From positions 2,267,001-2,331,000 of the forward strand of contig NKIZ01000001.1 in NCBI GenBank assembly GCA_002256425.1: 64,000 nucleotides of DNA. Direction: 5' to 3'. The notes beneath the pieces are model-generated. The model was not told the DNA's origin. It did no database searches and worked only from the letters and a program-made list of their open reading frames with translations. A program made the translations under genes and the position numbers. The stretch comes from Alphaproteobacteria bacterium PA2 (lineage in GTDB: Bacteria; Pseudomonadota; Alphaproteobacteria; Caulobacterales; Caulobacteraceae). Below, in pieces: positions 7,811 through 16,194 of the stretch; the first letter of the stretch is position 1, and every line of letters begins with the position of its first letter.

Positions 7811-9784
7811 GTTGTCGGCGGTCTTGATTATCTGACCCAAGATCCCAGACAAACTGGAGCCATCTGCAAGTTTGGCCGCGACAGACTGGCCAGTAGGGAG
7901 ACCAAATGGAGAAGATGGACTGGCCCTAAGAATGTCCCTGAATGCTGTATCGACCGATGTTGGCAGATCAACGCCAATGACCAGATCCTTGTCACTGAAT
8001 CTGAGCATTTCGATACTGGTCAGATGGTCGACGCCCTCTGGCGCGCCCGCGCGCAAATCGGACACTAGCCAAGTGTCGTCTGAATTGTAGGTCACTGAAA
8101 AATCTACAGAGCGCCCACCGTAGACGACGATGTCGTATCCAGACCCTCCACGGATCTTGTCATTGTCGACTTTGGTACTGGCGACCTGAGCCAGATAGGG
8201 CGCCAAGCCAACCTGGATGTATCCACTTTGATAGAGCATCCAGGTCCCAGGTCGCGGTGCATCAAAGAGTGGGTAATAGGTAGTATCGGTGGCCAACAGG
8301 GCCACACCTCCCAGCACGATGGACTGGGTGATGAAGTTTCTATCCTGACCCGATCCCTTGTATTCGTCATTGTCGAGCGTGACCTTTAGCGTCTCAACAT
8401 TCATGCCTGAAGGAATATTAAACATCAGGGTCTGCGAACCTGTGAGGGATTGCCCATCACTTCCTCGATTGGCCTCAACTGGTGTGAGTTGGCCCGAGCC
8501 TATGTTTACGCCATTGACGAAGACGGAAATCTTTGGCGCGACTCCATCCAAAATGCCCCCGATACCGGTAATCCGGAGTTCTGAAGTAGCCATTGCGGGA
8601 ACCGGGCCTGTTAATCCGCTTTGGTAGATCGTGTCTGCCCCTGATCCTGAAGCGACGATATCACTGCCAGAGCCTGCATAGACAGTGTCTACACCCGTCC
8701 CTGCATAGATGATGTCTGCACCACTGCTTCCAACATAGGACTTGATTTGATAGCTTTGTACGCCTGTATAAAAGTTGGTGATCGTTGCTGCTGCTGGCTT
8801 TTGATAGCTGCTGAACTCCTGCGTGTTGTAGATGGTTTGAAGAGCGCTGGCGGTCATTAGCTCGGGGGTGACCTGCCAGAGACTTACGCCAGCAAACCAG
8901 TCACCTGCGTACTTTTCCAGGGCGCTCAGATATGCAGCCAGCCCATTGTTTTGAACGGCCGTATTCACGACCTTGTTGGGACTGGGCATATCGGTCACAT
9001 TGAAAAGCCCACCCGATACACTTTGATACCCCCCCTCTAGAGCAATCACCGGCTTTGCATATCGGACGGAAAGGTCGCTCAGATACCGGGTGACGTCCTT
9101 GATGTCGCCGAACGGATTATTGGTCCAGGCTGCCAGTAGCTCTTCGGCACTTGCATTGTCATTTTGGCTCAAGGGAACGTAGAGCGAAACCGAGATGGCG
9201 TCCAAAAGGTCCCAGAAGACGACGTCACCGACATCCATGACTGTAGCATTGAGGTTGAAGAGGGCGTCGTAGGTTACGAGACCCGTAAACTGGGCCCGCA
9301 CATTTGCGATGAGCGCAGCCCACTCGCCCCTATGAGATGTGTCAATGAAGTTCATCTCAGTTCCAATGACAATGCCTTCGACACTGCTTTGCTGTGCAAA
9401 ACTTGCCAGGCTTGTGAGATAGCCAGACCAGTCTCGAAACATCAGATCGGCGCTGAATGTCGTCAGATCTGTGTTCCAAGTATTGCGGTTGTCTGCGGTG
9501 GTGCTGAGTGTCACATGCGGCTTGAGGAAGACCTTCAATCCCAAATCATGGGCGGCAGATACGACATAAGACAGGTCTGCAAAATTCGGCGTTTGGGACG
9601 CAGCATCAGCAGCGGGGACAATGGAGCCATCATTCTTGAAATTGACGGGCCAATCCACCGGGACAAAGTTCGCACCCGTGCTCTTGATGTAAGCCAAGGC
9701 CAAATCGACCAGACTGTGATCGGCCCAAGCTGTCTTGCTCCAGCCCGTAAGGTTCAGACCCTGGTATTTGAATGGACTGGACAT
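7244..9784 (-). CDS. GH113-like glycosidase with RTX repeats, putative CBM and C-terminal RsaA-type anchor
   Basis: An 846-residue exoenzyme. Residues about 1-330 form a TIM-barrel glycosidase resembling GH113: IVIGTEMNF gives the likely acid/base Glu143 and KPVIALEGGY the likely nucleophile Glu250. About 350-390 are RTX-like repeats (GTGVDTVYAGSGSDIV). About 395-500, beginning ELRITGIGG, resembles a calcium-dependent xylan-binding module (CBM36/60 type). An RTX-associated segment with TSIEMLRFSDKD follows, and about 590-846 is homologous to the N-terminus of RsaA (AYQFFTG, GMDYLV, ENRYINFAVNLG). The start ATG 9784 has AGGAAA upstream. Substrate is unknown; GH113 enzymes are beta-mannanases. 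Surface display via the last module is inferred. Confidence 0.8.
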   Translation of the reverse strand: MSSPFKYQGLNLTGWSKTAWADHSLVDLALAYIKSTGANFVPVDWPVNFKNDGSIVPAADAASQTPNFADLSYVVSAAHDLGLKVFLKPHVTLSTTADNRNTWNTDLTTFSADLMFRDWSGYLTSLASFAQQSSVEGIVIGTEMNFIDTSHRGEWAALIANVRAQFTGLVTYDALFNLNATVMDVGDVVFWDLLDAISVSLYVPLSQNDNASAEELLAAWTNNPFGDIKDVTRYLSDLSVRYAKPVIALEGGYQSVSGGLFNVTDMPSPNKVVNTAVQNNGLAAYLSALEKYAGDWFAGVSLWQVTPELMTASALQTIYNTQEFSSYQKPAAATITNFYTGVQSYQIKSYVGSSGADIIYAGTGVDTVYAGSGSDIVASGSGADTIYQSGLTGPVPAMATSELRITGIGGILDGVAPKISVFVNGVNIGSGQLTPVEANRGSDGQSLTGSQTLMFNIPSGMNVETLKVTLDNDEYKGSGQDRNFITQSIVLGGVALLATDTTYYPLFDAPRPGTWMLYQSGYIQVGLAPYLAQVASTKVDNDKIRGGSGYDIVVYGGRSVDFSVTYNSDDTWLVSDLRAGAPEGVDHLTSIEMLRFSDKDLVIGVDLPTSVDTAFRDILRASPSSPFGLPTGQSVAAKLADGSSLSGILGQIIKTADNTTSVATLAYQFFTGATPGAAGMDYLVSPTGPNANNLNSAYYQSFSLENRYINFAVNLGKAGAGQASFQAGYGSLSLADALSKAYATIFGSTPSAGKVDLLLNGMVPDGLGGTETRAQYFAFYGQDGVNGLGTKAAMVGWLLGEAVKADLGSYALANDAFLTAIANGTTTYGVNLIGQFDNPSYRYVSG

Positions 9785-9909
9785 CTGTTTCCTATTGTTT
9801 GGGTTGGAAAATGCAATTCCGGGCTTCCACTTTCTAAAGTCCCCATTTGCGCAAACTCCGCATTCAAGGCGTCCTTGGCGGCAGAAATTGAGCTCCCTGC
9901 AGCCCGCCC

Positions 9910-10476
9910 CTACCCGCTGATGTAGTGGTAGGAAGGCTTGTTGTACTGCCCGATGAGATCGACGCCATAGGTGGTTGTTCCATTGGCTATGGCGGTGAGG
10001 AAGGCGTCATTGGACAGCGCATAGTCTCCGATGTCTGCCTTGACCGCCTCTCCCAGCAGCCAGCCGACCATGGCGGCCTTGGTGCCAAGGCCATTCAGCC
10101 CATCCTGGCCGTAGAAGGCAAAGTACTGGGCCCTCGTCTCCGTTCCCCCTAGACCATCGGGCACCATACCATTCAGCAGGAGAGCAATCTTGCCGGCCGA
10201 CGGCGTGGATCCGAATATGGTCGCATAGGCCTTGCTCAGAGCATCGCCCAAGGACAGGGATCCATAACCGGCCTGGAAGGACGCCTGGCCGGCCCCGGCC
10301 TTGCCAAGATTGACCGCAAAATTGATGTAGCGGTTCTCAAGGCTGAAGCTCTGATAGTAGGCCGAGTTCAGATTGTTGGCGTTCGGCCCCGTCGGCGAGA
10401 CCAGATAGTCCATGCCCCCGGCCCCAGGCGTAGATCCGGTGAAGAACTGGTAGGCCAGCGTTGCCACAGACGTGGC
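9910..10476 (-). repeat. anchor-module repeat, copy 2
   Basis: This encodes the last 188 residues of the second glycosidase. It is the most diverged of the three copies: its protein ends QYNKPSYHYISG where copies 1 and 3 end QFDNPSYRYVSG, but most of the DNA is still clearly shared. Confidence 0.88.
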
Positions 10477-11826
10477 CGATTGAGCACGGATGAGGATTTG
10501 ATGAAGAGCTGCGTCCGCAGATTGGGTTCCGTTGTTGACCGCGCTCACCAGTGGGGCGGCAAACGATGCGTCTGCCCAACGCGTTACATTCAGCGCTGCG
10601 GCCTGAAGGGATTGAGCTGCTGGTGTTAAATCGCCAGTGGACAAACTCGACCCAATACGCACCAAGATGGGATGGTCCGGTACCGCAATGTTTACGGTCG
10701 TGGTCTTGCTTGTTGTGGAGATCGACTGGGTACCGACAAGAGGATCAAAAACCGCCACATCCAACGCGCTGCCGAACCGTAGTGACACATTGTGGGCAGG
10801 TACATTCGTGAGCGTCAGGGAGTTGGGGCCGTAGGCGCGAACCTCGTTCCAGAGGGCCAACCAGTAGGATCCATCAGCATTCTGGAATAGTTGGTAGTGG
10901 TCGTCAGCCGTGAGACCGCTTAAATCTACCGATAGGGACATGGGTGACAATACGCTGGGCTTGTCGTTGAGCAGGTATAAAAGGTTGTGAATTGCTCTCG
11001 CCGAGATTTTTGGCGTCCCATCAGCGGTGAATAGTCCAAAATTGTCTTCGCGATCAGCGCTGTTGGCGTGATCATCGAGAAGTTCGTAGATGTAGGTCTT
11101 GACGACGCCAAGTTGGAATGCGTCCAGAAGACCTGCCAACAGAGTCTTCGCACGGACAGTCTCATCTACCAGGTCGCTCGATAGATTATAGTTTTGCAGT
11201 CCGAACTCGGTGAATATTACCGGCCGATTTGCAGCAATCTGTGCAGCCGGGATGATGGGCCGCATGACTTCGAGGGGTGTCTGACCGTTTATCAGATAGG
11301 GGTGGGCGTTTGCGTAGTCGCTGATGGCCGTCAGGTTTCCCGCGTAGTTATAGACCGTATAGGAGTACGGCAGGATGCTCATGTTTATGACGGGGACGCC
11401 GCTCGCCTTACCAATAGCATAGAGCTCGCCCTGGTAACCCGTTACAGTTGCAGGGGTGGCGCCGACCAAGGCGCCGTAGTCGCCGTTCGGTTCGTTTGAG
11501 CCTTCAATTAGATTGACAATGCCGAGAGAGATTAGCGCCTTAATCTGCCTCAGTATGTCTTTGACGTCGTTATCGCTGCCGGGGGGAATGACAAAGTCGA
11601 ACTTTATGTCTGCATCGCGCGCAAACGTAGCCCAAAAGCCGTTTTGGCTTAGGTCGGTCGAACCGAAGGGTGTGTCGCGGACATTCTTTACGCCCAGATA
11701 TTTGACTGCCGACAACGCAACGCCGGGGACGAGGTAGCTGTAACCAGCGAAAAGAAGATGGGTATTGACGCCTACAGAGTTGACGAAGTCGCCCGCCCGG
11801 ACGGCGGTAGTGGTAATCGTAGGCAT
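9910..11826 (-). CDS. clan GH-A-like glycosidase with C-terminal RsaA-type anchor
   Basis: A 638-residue exoenzyme. The N-terminal barrel (about 1-300) shows clan GH-A features: IEGSNEPNG with likely acid/base Glu112, and RPVIFTEFGL with likely nucleophile Glu207. GH39 and GH5-like enzymes are the nearest fits; the exact family is not resolved. About 300-395 is a beta-rich accessory domain as in many glycosidases. About 400-638 is the RsaA-N-like module. There are no RTX repeats, so secretion must depend on the terminal module itself if it uses the type I route. ATG 11826 has GGAG five bases upstream. It lies 125 bases upstream of, and in the same direction as, the GH113-like gene. Confidence 0.78.
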   Translation of the reverse strand: MPTITTTAVRAGDFVNSVGVNTHLLFAGYSYLVPGVALSAVKYLGVKNVRDTPFGSTDLSQNGFWATFARDADIKFDFVIPPGSDNDVKDILRQIKALISLGIVNLIEGSNEPNGDYGALVGATPATVTGYQGELYAIGKASGVPVINMSILPYSYTVYNYAGNLTAISDYANAHPYLINGQTPLEVMRPIIPAAQIAANRPVIFTEFGLQNYNLSSDLVDETVRAKTLLAGLLDAFQLGVVKTYIYELLDDHANSADREDNFGLFTADGTPKISARAIHNLLYLLNDKPSVLSPMSLSVDLSGLTADDHYQLFQNADGSYWLALWNEVRAYGPNSLTLTNVPAHNVSLRFGSALDVAVFDPLVGTQSISTTSKTTTVNIAVPDHPILVRIGSSLSTGDLTPAAQSLQAAALNVTRWADASFAAPLVSAVNNGTQSADAALHQILIRAQSATSVATLAYQFFTGSTPGAGGMDYLVSPTGPNANNLNSAYYQSFSLENRYINFAVNLGKAGAGQASFQAGYGSLSLGDALSKAYATIFGSTPSAGKIALLLNGMVPDGLGGTETRAQYFAFYGQDGLNGLGTKAAMVGWLLGEAVKADIGDYALSNDAFLTAIANGTTTYGVDLIGQYNKPSYHYISG

Positions 11827-12037
11827 GCAGACTCCGACGGTTTCAGGTCGACGCTAGCCTGAACGCCTCCGATGTCAGTAGGAAATCCACTACCCGCACG
11901 CAGCTCATCGCGCAATGTTAAGTTGCGAAGAGGGGCCGTTTCTAGGGCTCTTGCGCGCACCCAACCAACTGGCGCCTGCTGGGGGCAATGACGCATAGGT
12001 CGAGCGCCTTTTTCTGGTTCGCCAAAGCCCCCGCCCC

Positions 12038-12604
12038 CTACCCGCTGACATAGCGATAGGACGGGTTATCGAACTGGCCGATGAGATTTACGCCATAGGT
12101 AGTGGTTCCATTGGCTATGGCGGTGAGGAAGGCGTCATTGGCCAAGGCATAGGAGCCGAGGTCAGCCTTGACCGCTTCTCCCAGCAACCACCCGACCATG
12201 GCGGCCTTGGTGCCCAGGCCATTCAGGCCATCCTGACCATAGAAGGCGAAGTACTGGGCCCGAGTCTCTGTTCCCCCAAGACCATCGGGCACCATGCCAT
12301 TCACCAGGAGATCGACCTTGCCGGCCGACGGCGTGGATCCAAATATGGTCGCATAGGCCTTGCTCAGAGCATCGCCCAAGGACAGTGATCCATAACCGGC
12401 CTGGAAGGACGCCTGGCCCGCCCCGGCCTTCCCGAGATTGACCGCAAAATTGATGTAGCGGTTCTCAAGGCTGAAGCTCTGATAGTAGGCCGAGTTCAGA
12501 TTGTTGGCGTTCGGCCCCGTCGGCGACACCAGATAGTCCATCCCCGCCGCCCCAGGCGTCGCTCCGGTGAAGAACTGATAGGCGAGCGTCGCTACCGAGG
12601 TCGT
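12038..12604 (-). repeat. anchor-module repeat, copy 3
   Basis: This encodes the last 188 residues of the metalloprotease. Runs of well over 50 bases are identical to copy 1 near the 3' ends (compare 7251 onward with 12045 onward), which suggests recent duplication or gene conversion. The shared block continues to about 12624. Confidence 0.9.
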
Positions 12605-13759
12605 GTTGTCGGCGGTCTTGATGACCTCCTGAATTGCAGCGGCGGTTGTCGATGTCCCAGCTGCAAGTTTCAACTGCAGGTCTGATGCAAAGGCATTGGT
12701 GCTCGATGAAGAGTCAGACCGCAAAATGGCGCTGTAGGCGGCTTGAACGACCGCAGGCAGGGAGATTTCGAGCGTCACCGTACGATCGGAAAACTTGAGA
12801 AGCTCAATACTCGTCACGGTGTCCACACCGTCCCGGCCTGCCTGACTGTCGGTGATCAGCCAGGCTCCGCTTGCCTGCTTTGTCCAGGTGTAGGCGGTCG
12901 AAGCGCCCGAATAGACGGCCGTATCGATACCTTCTCCGCCATTGACGGTGTCATTTCCGCCGAAGCTGGTGATGACATCGTCTCCCGCGCCGCCATACAT
13001 CCTGTCGGCCTGTCCAGACCCGATCAACTTGTCTGACAGGACCGTTGCGACACCCGTGTCACTCAGTATCGCGACGTCGAGGGCACTGATGGCGTACCTG
13101 TACCCTGTCGTCAGGACCAGGCCATTCATCAGGTCGGTATCCATGCGGAAGTTCGGACTCGAACCCACATGGAACACATTGCCCGGGGTGATCGGGACGG
13201 CCCCGCCATAGATGGCCACCGCCTTTTCGCCAGTAAAGAAGGGTGCGCCATCGCGCACCTCAATGAGTTGATCAAAGCGCGATATGTATTGGGGTTTTAC
13301 ATAGGTGGTCTGGTTGATGAACCCGTTGAAGCCTAGGGCGTGACCCAATTCATGGGCGATCACGTCAACCAGGTTGTTCTTGCCGCTCGGCGTCTTTGAC
13401 CCGTCCAGTGGATCGATCCAGTACCACGTCGACATGAAGTCGACATCGAAGAACACCTCAATGTCCGCGACAGCCCCGTTTGGATCTATACCGGTTCGCA
13501 GCTCATAGGCCGCGCCTTGCGCGGCTATGGTGCCAGCGCTCGATGTGACCTCAGCGACGGAGCTAAGGGACCTCCCTCCCCCGCGGTTCGCATTGTTGCT
13601 GACAAGATGAAAATCGACTTCGATCGACGCGTCGGAAGGCGCCAGATAGGAAGCCCACATAGCCCATGCCGCTTCAAAGTTCCGGACTAACAGGCTGGAT
13701 TGACTGGTATATCGACCTGTCGGATCAGAGAAGACGACGTTGATTGGCACCTGGAACAA
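12038..13759 (-). CDS. RTX metalloprotease with C-terminal RsaA-type anchor (SapA-like architecture)
   Basis: A 573-residue exoprotein. The protease domain (about 1-230) has the zinc motif HELGHALGF (His136, Glu137, His140). The usual third histidine of serralysins is absent; Asp in the downstream SRFDQLI may replace it, as in some other metzincin-like families. About 240-285 carries RTX repeats (GGAGDDVIT, GGNDTVNGG). An RTX-associated TSIELLKFSDR segment follows, then the RsaA-N-like anchor (about 325-573). Caulobacter SapA is an S-layer-associated metalloprotease exported by the RsaA system and anchored by its C-terminus, so a related role is plausible. The start is uncertain: TTG 13759 has GGAG too close, while GTG 13750 has it at 10 bases. 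Confidence 0.8.
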   Translation of the reverse strand: MFQVPINVVFSDPTGRYTSQSSLLVRNFEAAWAMWASYLAPSDASIEVDFHLVSNNANRGGGRSLSSVAEVTSSAGTIAAQGAAYELRTGIDPNGAVADIEVFFDVDFMSTWYWIDPLDGSKTPSGKNNLVDVIAHELGHALGFNGFINQTTYVKPQYISRFDQLIEVRDGAPFFTGEKAVAIYGGAVPITPGNVFHVGSSPNFRMDTDLMNGLVLTTGYRYAISALDVAILSDTGVATVLSDKLIGSGQADRMYGGAGDDVITSFGGNDTVNGGEGIDTAVYSGASTAYTWTKQASGAWLITDSQAGRDGVDTVTSIELLKFSDRTVTLEISLPAVVQAAYSAILRSDSSSSTNAFASDLQLKLAAGTSTTAAAIQEVIKTADNTTSVATLAYQFFTGATPGAAGMDYLVSPTGPNANNLNSAYYQSFSLENRYINFAVNLGKAGAGQASFQAGYGSLSLGDALSKAYATIFGSTPSAGKVDLLVNGMVPDGLGGTETRAQYFAFYGQDGLNGLGTKAAMVGWLLGEAVKADLGSYALANDAFLTAIANGTTTYGVNLIGQFDNPSYRYVSG

Positions 13760-14152
13760 ACTCCAAAATGGGTGAGTTTCGTTGGCCCTTTCATGCTGCA
13801 GGGCATGCAGAAACGATCATTTCTGACTGTGGCCAAGAAATCCGCCGCTGACCATCAGACATGGCTCCCCTGCTGTCTCAATTCGGGGCGCAGTGGGCTG
13901 CCTTGCGCGTCAATAGATTTGCCTTGACGCCACACGCCCCCTTCCCGAGCGATTTCAGGATTGAAAAGAAAGAACAGAAAATACAAGCCTTAGGAGGAGC
14001 ACCATCGGGACGGCGACCCATGGATCTCCAAGGCAATCCAGGCTCGGGAACAGCCCGATTGGGCCAAACTGTCTCGTGGTTTCTATTTCAACGCTAGTTT
14101 GGAATAGTCTGAAGGGGTTGGGCGCCAGATAGATGATATTGTCTTGGGAAGT
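13760..14152. other. gene-poor stretch
   Basis: About 390 bases between the metalloprotease start and the XRE gene end. I see only short open frames with no ribosome binding sites and no recognisable protein. It presumably holds the promoter of the metalloprotease gene and the end of the XRE transcript. Confidence 0.4.
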
Positions 14153-14563
14153 TCAGAAGACATCTGACTGGGCTTCACCAGCCAGCGCTTGCGCGAGCGC
14201 TCGAACAGCGTTTCGCTCTGGATCCGAGAGCTTCTGATAGAGGCTGAGGAGCTCTTGCGCGCCTTCGACCTTCAAGGTCTTGTCCAACTCCTTTGAGCCG
14301 CGCGTCACCTTCGGCGCCTCACCGATCAAGTCGGACACTGTGGTTTTCAGCAGATTTGCGCTGTAGACCAGCATTGAGGCCGAGATCCGGTTCCGCCCCT
14401 TTTCGTATTTTTGAACCTGCTGGACGGTGACGCCGAGGTGGGCCGCCAGCGCAATCTGCGAAATCCGCATGGCCAGGCGGCGTTCCCGCACTCGTCCGCC
14501 CACGGCCTCGTCTATGACGTGATCTTCTTGTGAGTAGGAATCATCTCGCGCCTTTTTGGTCAT
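14153..14563 (-). CDS. XRE-family helix-turn-helix regulator (paralogue 1)
   Basis: A 136-residue DNA-binding protein. The HTH lies at about residues 28-80: VRERRLAMRISQIALAAHLG, then VTVQQVQKYEKGRNRISAS, typical of XRE/Cro-CI proteins. The C-terminal part LLSLYQKLSDPERNAVRALA is shared with the paralogue at 15341-15733 (LLSLYRRLPAPERNAVRALV). This two-part design is common in alphaproteobacteria. Targets are unknown. It is adjacent to the exoprotein genes, which makes them candidates, but nothing in the sequence proves it. Confidence 0.88.
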   Translation of the reverse strand: MTKKARDDSYSQEDHVIDEAVGGRVRERRLAMRISQIALAAHLGVTVQQVQKYEKGRNRISASMLVYSANLLKTTVSDLIGEAPKVTRGSKELDKTLKVEGAQELLSLYQKLSDPERNAVRALAQALAGEAQSDVF

Positions 14564-15340
14564 GGGTGAGTCCTGACTTACTACTCTCGCCTGCAGTCAC
14601 CATCATCGCAACCAATGTCAAATTCTCAAGTGATCATGGATGACGTTTCAAGGGCCTTTAACACTGTCGATGTGGAAGCTTCCATTCAAGGTCTGGGCTC
14701 AGCCCTGAAACTGTGCAGAACAGGCAACTAGCGCCAACAGTGCGCTCGATGCACGGTCGGAGATCGAACTTGCTGACAATGAGGGGCGTCATCGGCGCCC
14801 AACTGGCCAACTCCGCCAGGGTCAAGTTGCGACCAATCCATTGCCGGACTTCGATGCAACGGCAGACGGCGCTCAGCATGCATGACGACAACTCCTTGTC
14901 GCCCTATGCCAACCATTGATCACAAGGGCGGAAAGCGCCGCGCCAGTGGAAATTCCTTGAAATACGCCTTGGCATTTCATCCACAGGCCAAGGGGCTAGC
15001 GCCTTCTATCCCCAATTCATCCACAATCGACTGTGAACCGAAATGTGGCCTCAGTATCACTTCCGCAGACCGACAGAAAGAAGCCTTGCCGATTTGTGCC
15101 AGGAGATCGACGCCACCCGTAAGAGGCCCATTGCGACGATCGGGAATGGGTGATCGGAACTTTGCCGTCGAGGATTTGACTGCTTCACCAGACGCCACCG
15201 GCCTCAAGCGTTCTGCCACGCCTAGCCATTAAACCTGGCGCGAGGCCATTATGCGTACCCGCTCAGGACAGGCTGACCATGAATACGCCGATGTGGGTAT
15301 CTCTGGATTGAAGGCCTGCGGCCTAGCAAGCCACACGTGA
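14564..15340. other. gene-poor stretch between two XRE paralogues
   Basis: About 780 bases with no supportable gene. Short open frames exist on both strands but lack translation signals and family features. One minus-strand frame near 14750-14850 contains RQWIGRNLTLAELASWAP, faintly like the first helix of an AraC-type HTH; it may be a remnant, but it is too short to call. Confidence 0.4.
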
Positions 15341-15733
15341 TCAATCGCCAGCAAGCGCATGCACAAGGGCTCGAACGGCATTGCGCTCAGGGGCAGGAAG
15401 ACGTCTGTATAGGCTGAGAAGCTCGCCCGCGCCCTCTGCCCCGACTGCCCTTGCCAGCGCCGCTGCGCCTCGACTTTCGTGCGGAAACTCGCCAACCAGG
15501 TCCGACACGGTCGTCTTCAGCATTTCGGCAGCCCGGACAAGCATTGAGGCGGACATACGATTGACGCCCCCTTCGTACTTCTGGACCTGCTGGAATGCGA
15601 CACCCAGATGCGCCGCCAAAGTCCGCTGGGAGAGGCCTAGCGCCCGCCTGTGGTCACGGACACGCTTGCCCACGGCCTGATCAACCAGTCTGTCCTGCGC
15701 CGGATAGGGCTCTTCGTGTCCTGGTATGACCAT
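15341..15733 (-). CDS. XRE-family helix-turn-helix regulator (paralogue 2)
   Basis: About 130 residues from ATG 15733; a GTG at 15766 would add 11 residues and cannot be excluded. The HTH contains VRDHRRALGLSQRTLAAHLG followed by VAFQQVQKYEGGVNRMSAS. The C-terminus matches that of the regulator at 14153-14563, so the two are paralogues from a duplication with about 780 bases left between them. Role and targets are unknown. Confidence 0.85.
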   Translation of the reverse strand: MVIPGHEEPYPAQDRLVDQAVGKRVRDHRRALGLSQRTLAAHLGVAFQQVQKYEGGVNRMSASMLVRAAEMLKTTVSDLVGEFPHESRGAAALARAVGAEGAGELLSLYRRLPAPERNAVRALVHALAGD

Positions 15734-16118
15734 AGATCGATCCACTAAAAATAGACGCCGCTCCACGCTTCGGACGTCAAAGCCGACTTCACACTTCTGA
15801 TTGCCGACGCAGCCAAACTCTATCGGCGTGATCTGCTAAGATTTACTTGCGGGGCACTTCCGAGCCTCGGCGTTGGAGATGCTGAGAGGGCTGCCCCATT
15901 CCGTCCTGCATGTGTGTGCCCTATACCTGTCCCCGGTCTACAGATTCCCGGTGGGACATCTGCAGGAGCAGGCTGAGGCGATGCACTTCTTGACCCAATT
16001 GGCGCCTTGCAAAGCCATCACTGACATTCGGGCCTGGCCGGCGACTGCAAAATGCCGATTTGGTTACAAAAAGCTCGATCCGGTGGGGCGAAGTTTGTAT
16101 GGGACTGGCAGGGATTAA
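15734..16118. other. tRNA upstream region, no gene seen
   Basis: About 385 bases between the second XRE gene and tRNA-Thr. It must contain the tRNA promoter, but no hexamer pair is clear enough to name. The one open frame that ends directly at the tRNA (16118) has no homology signals. Confidence 0.35.
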
Positions 16119-16194
16119 GCCGCTTTAGCTCAGCTGGTAGAGCACATCATTCGTAATGATGGGGTCAGGTGTTCGAGTCACCTAAGCGGCACCA
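16119..16194 (+). tRNA. tRNA-Thr (anticodon CGT)
   Basis: A 76-nt cloverleaf including an encoded CCA. Acceptor arms GCCGCTT and AAGCGGC pair fully, with discriminator A. The D-arm is AGCTCAGCTGGTAGAGC. The anticodon stem is CATCA/TGATG with loop TTCGTAA, so the anticodon is CGT, reading the threonine codon ACG. The T-loop is GTTCGAGTC. Confidence 0.97.

Noticed and set aside
14728..14891. Possible AraC-type HTH fragment (NLTLAELASWAP)
   Set aside because: Only one helix is reminiscent; the second helix and the rest of the domain are absent, so it is too weak to call a pseudogene.
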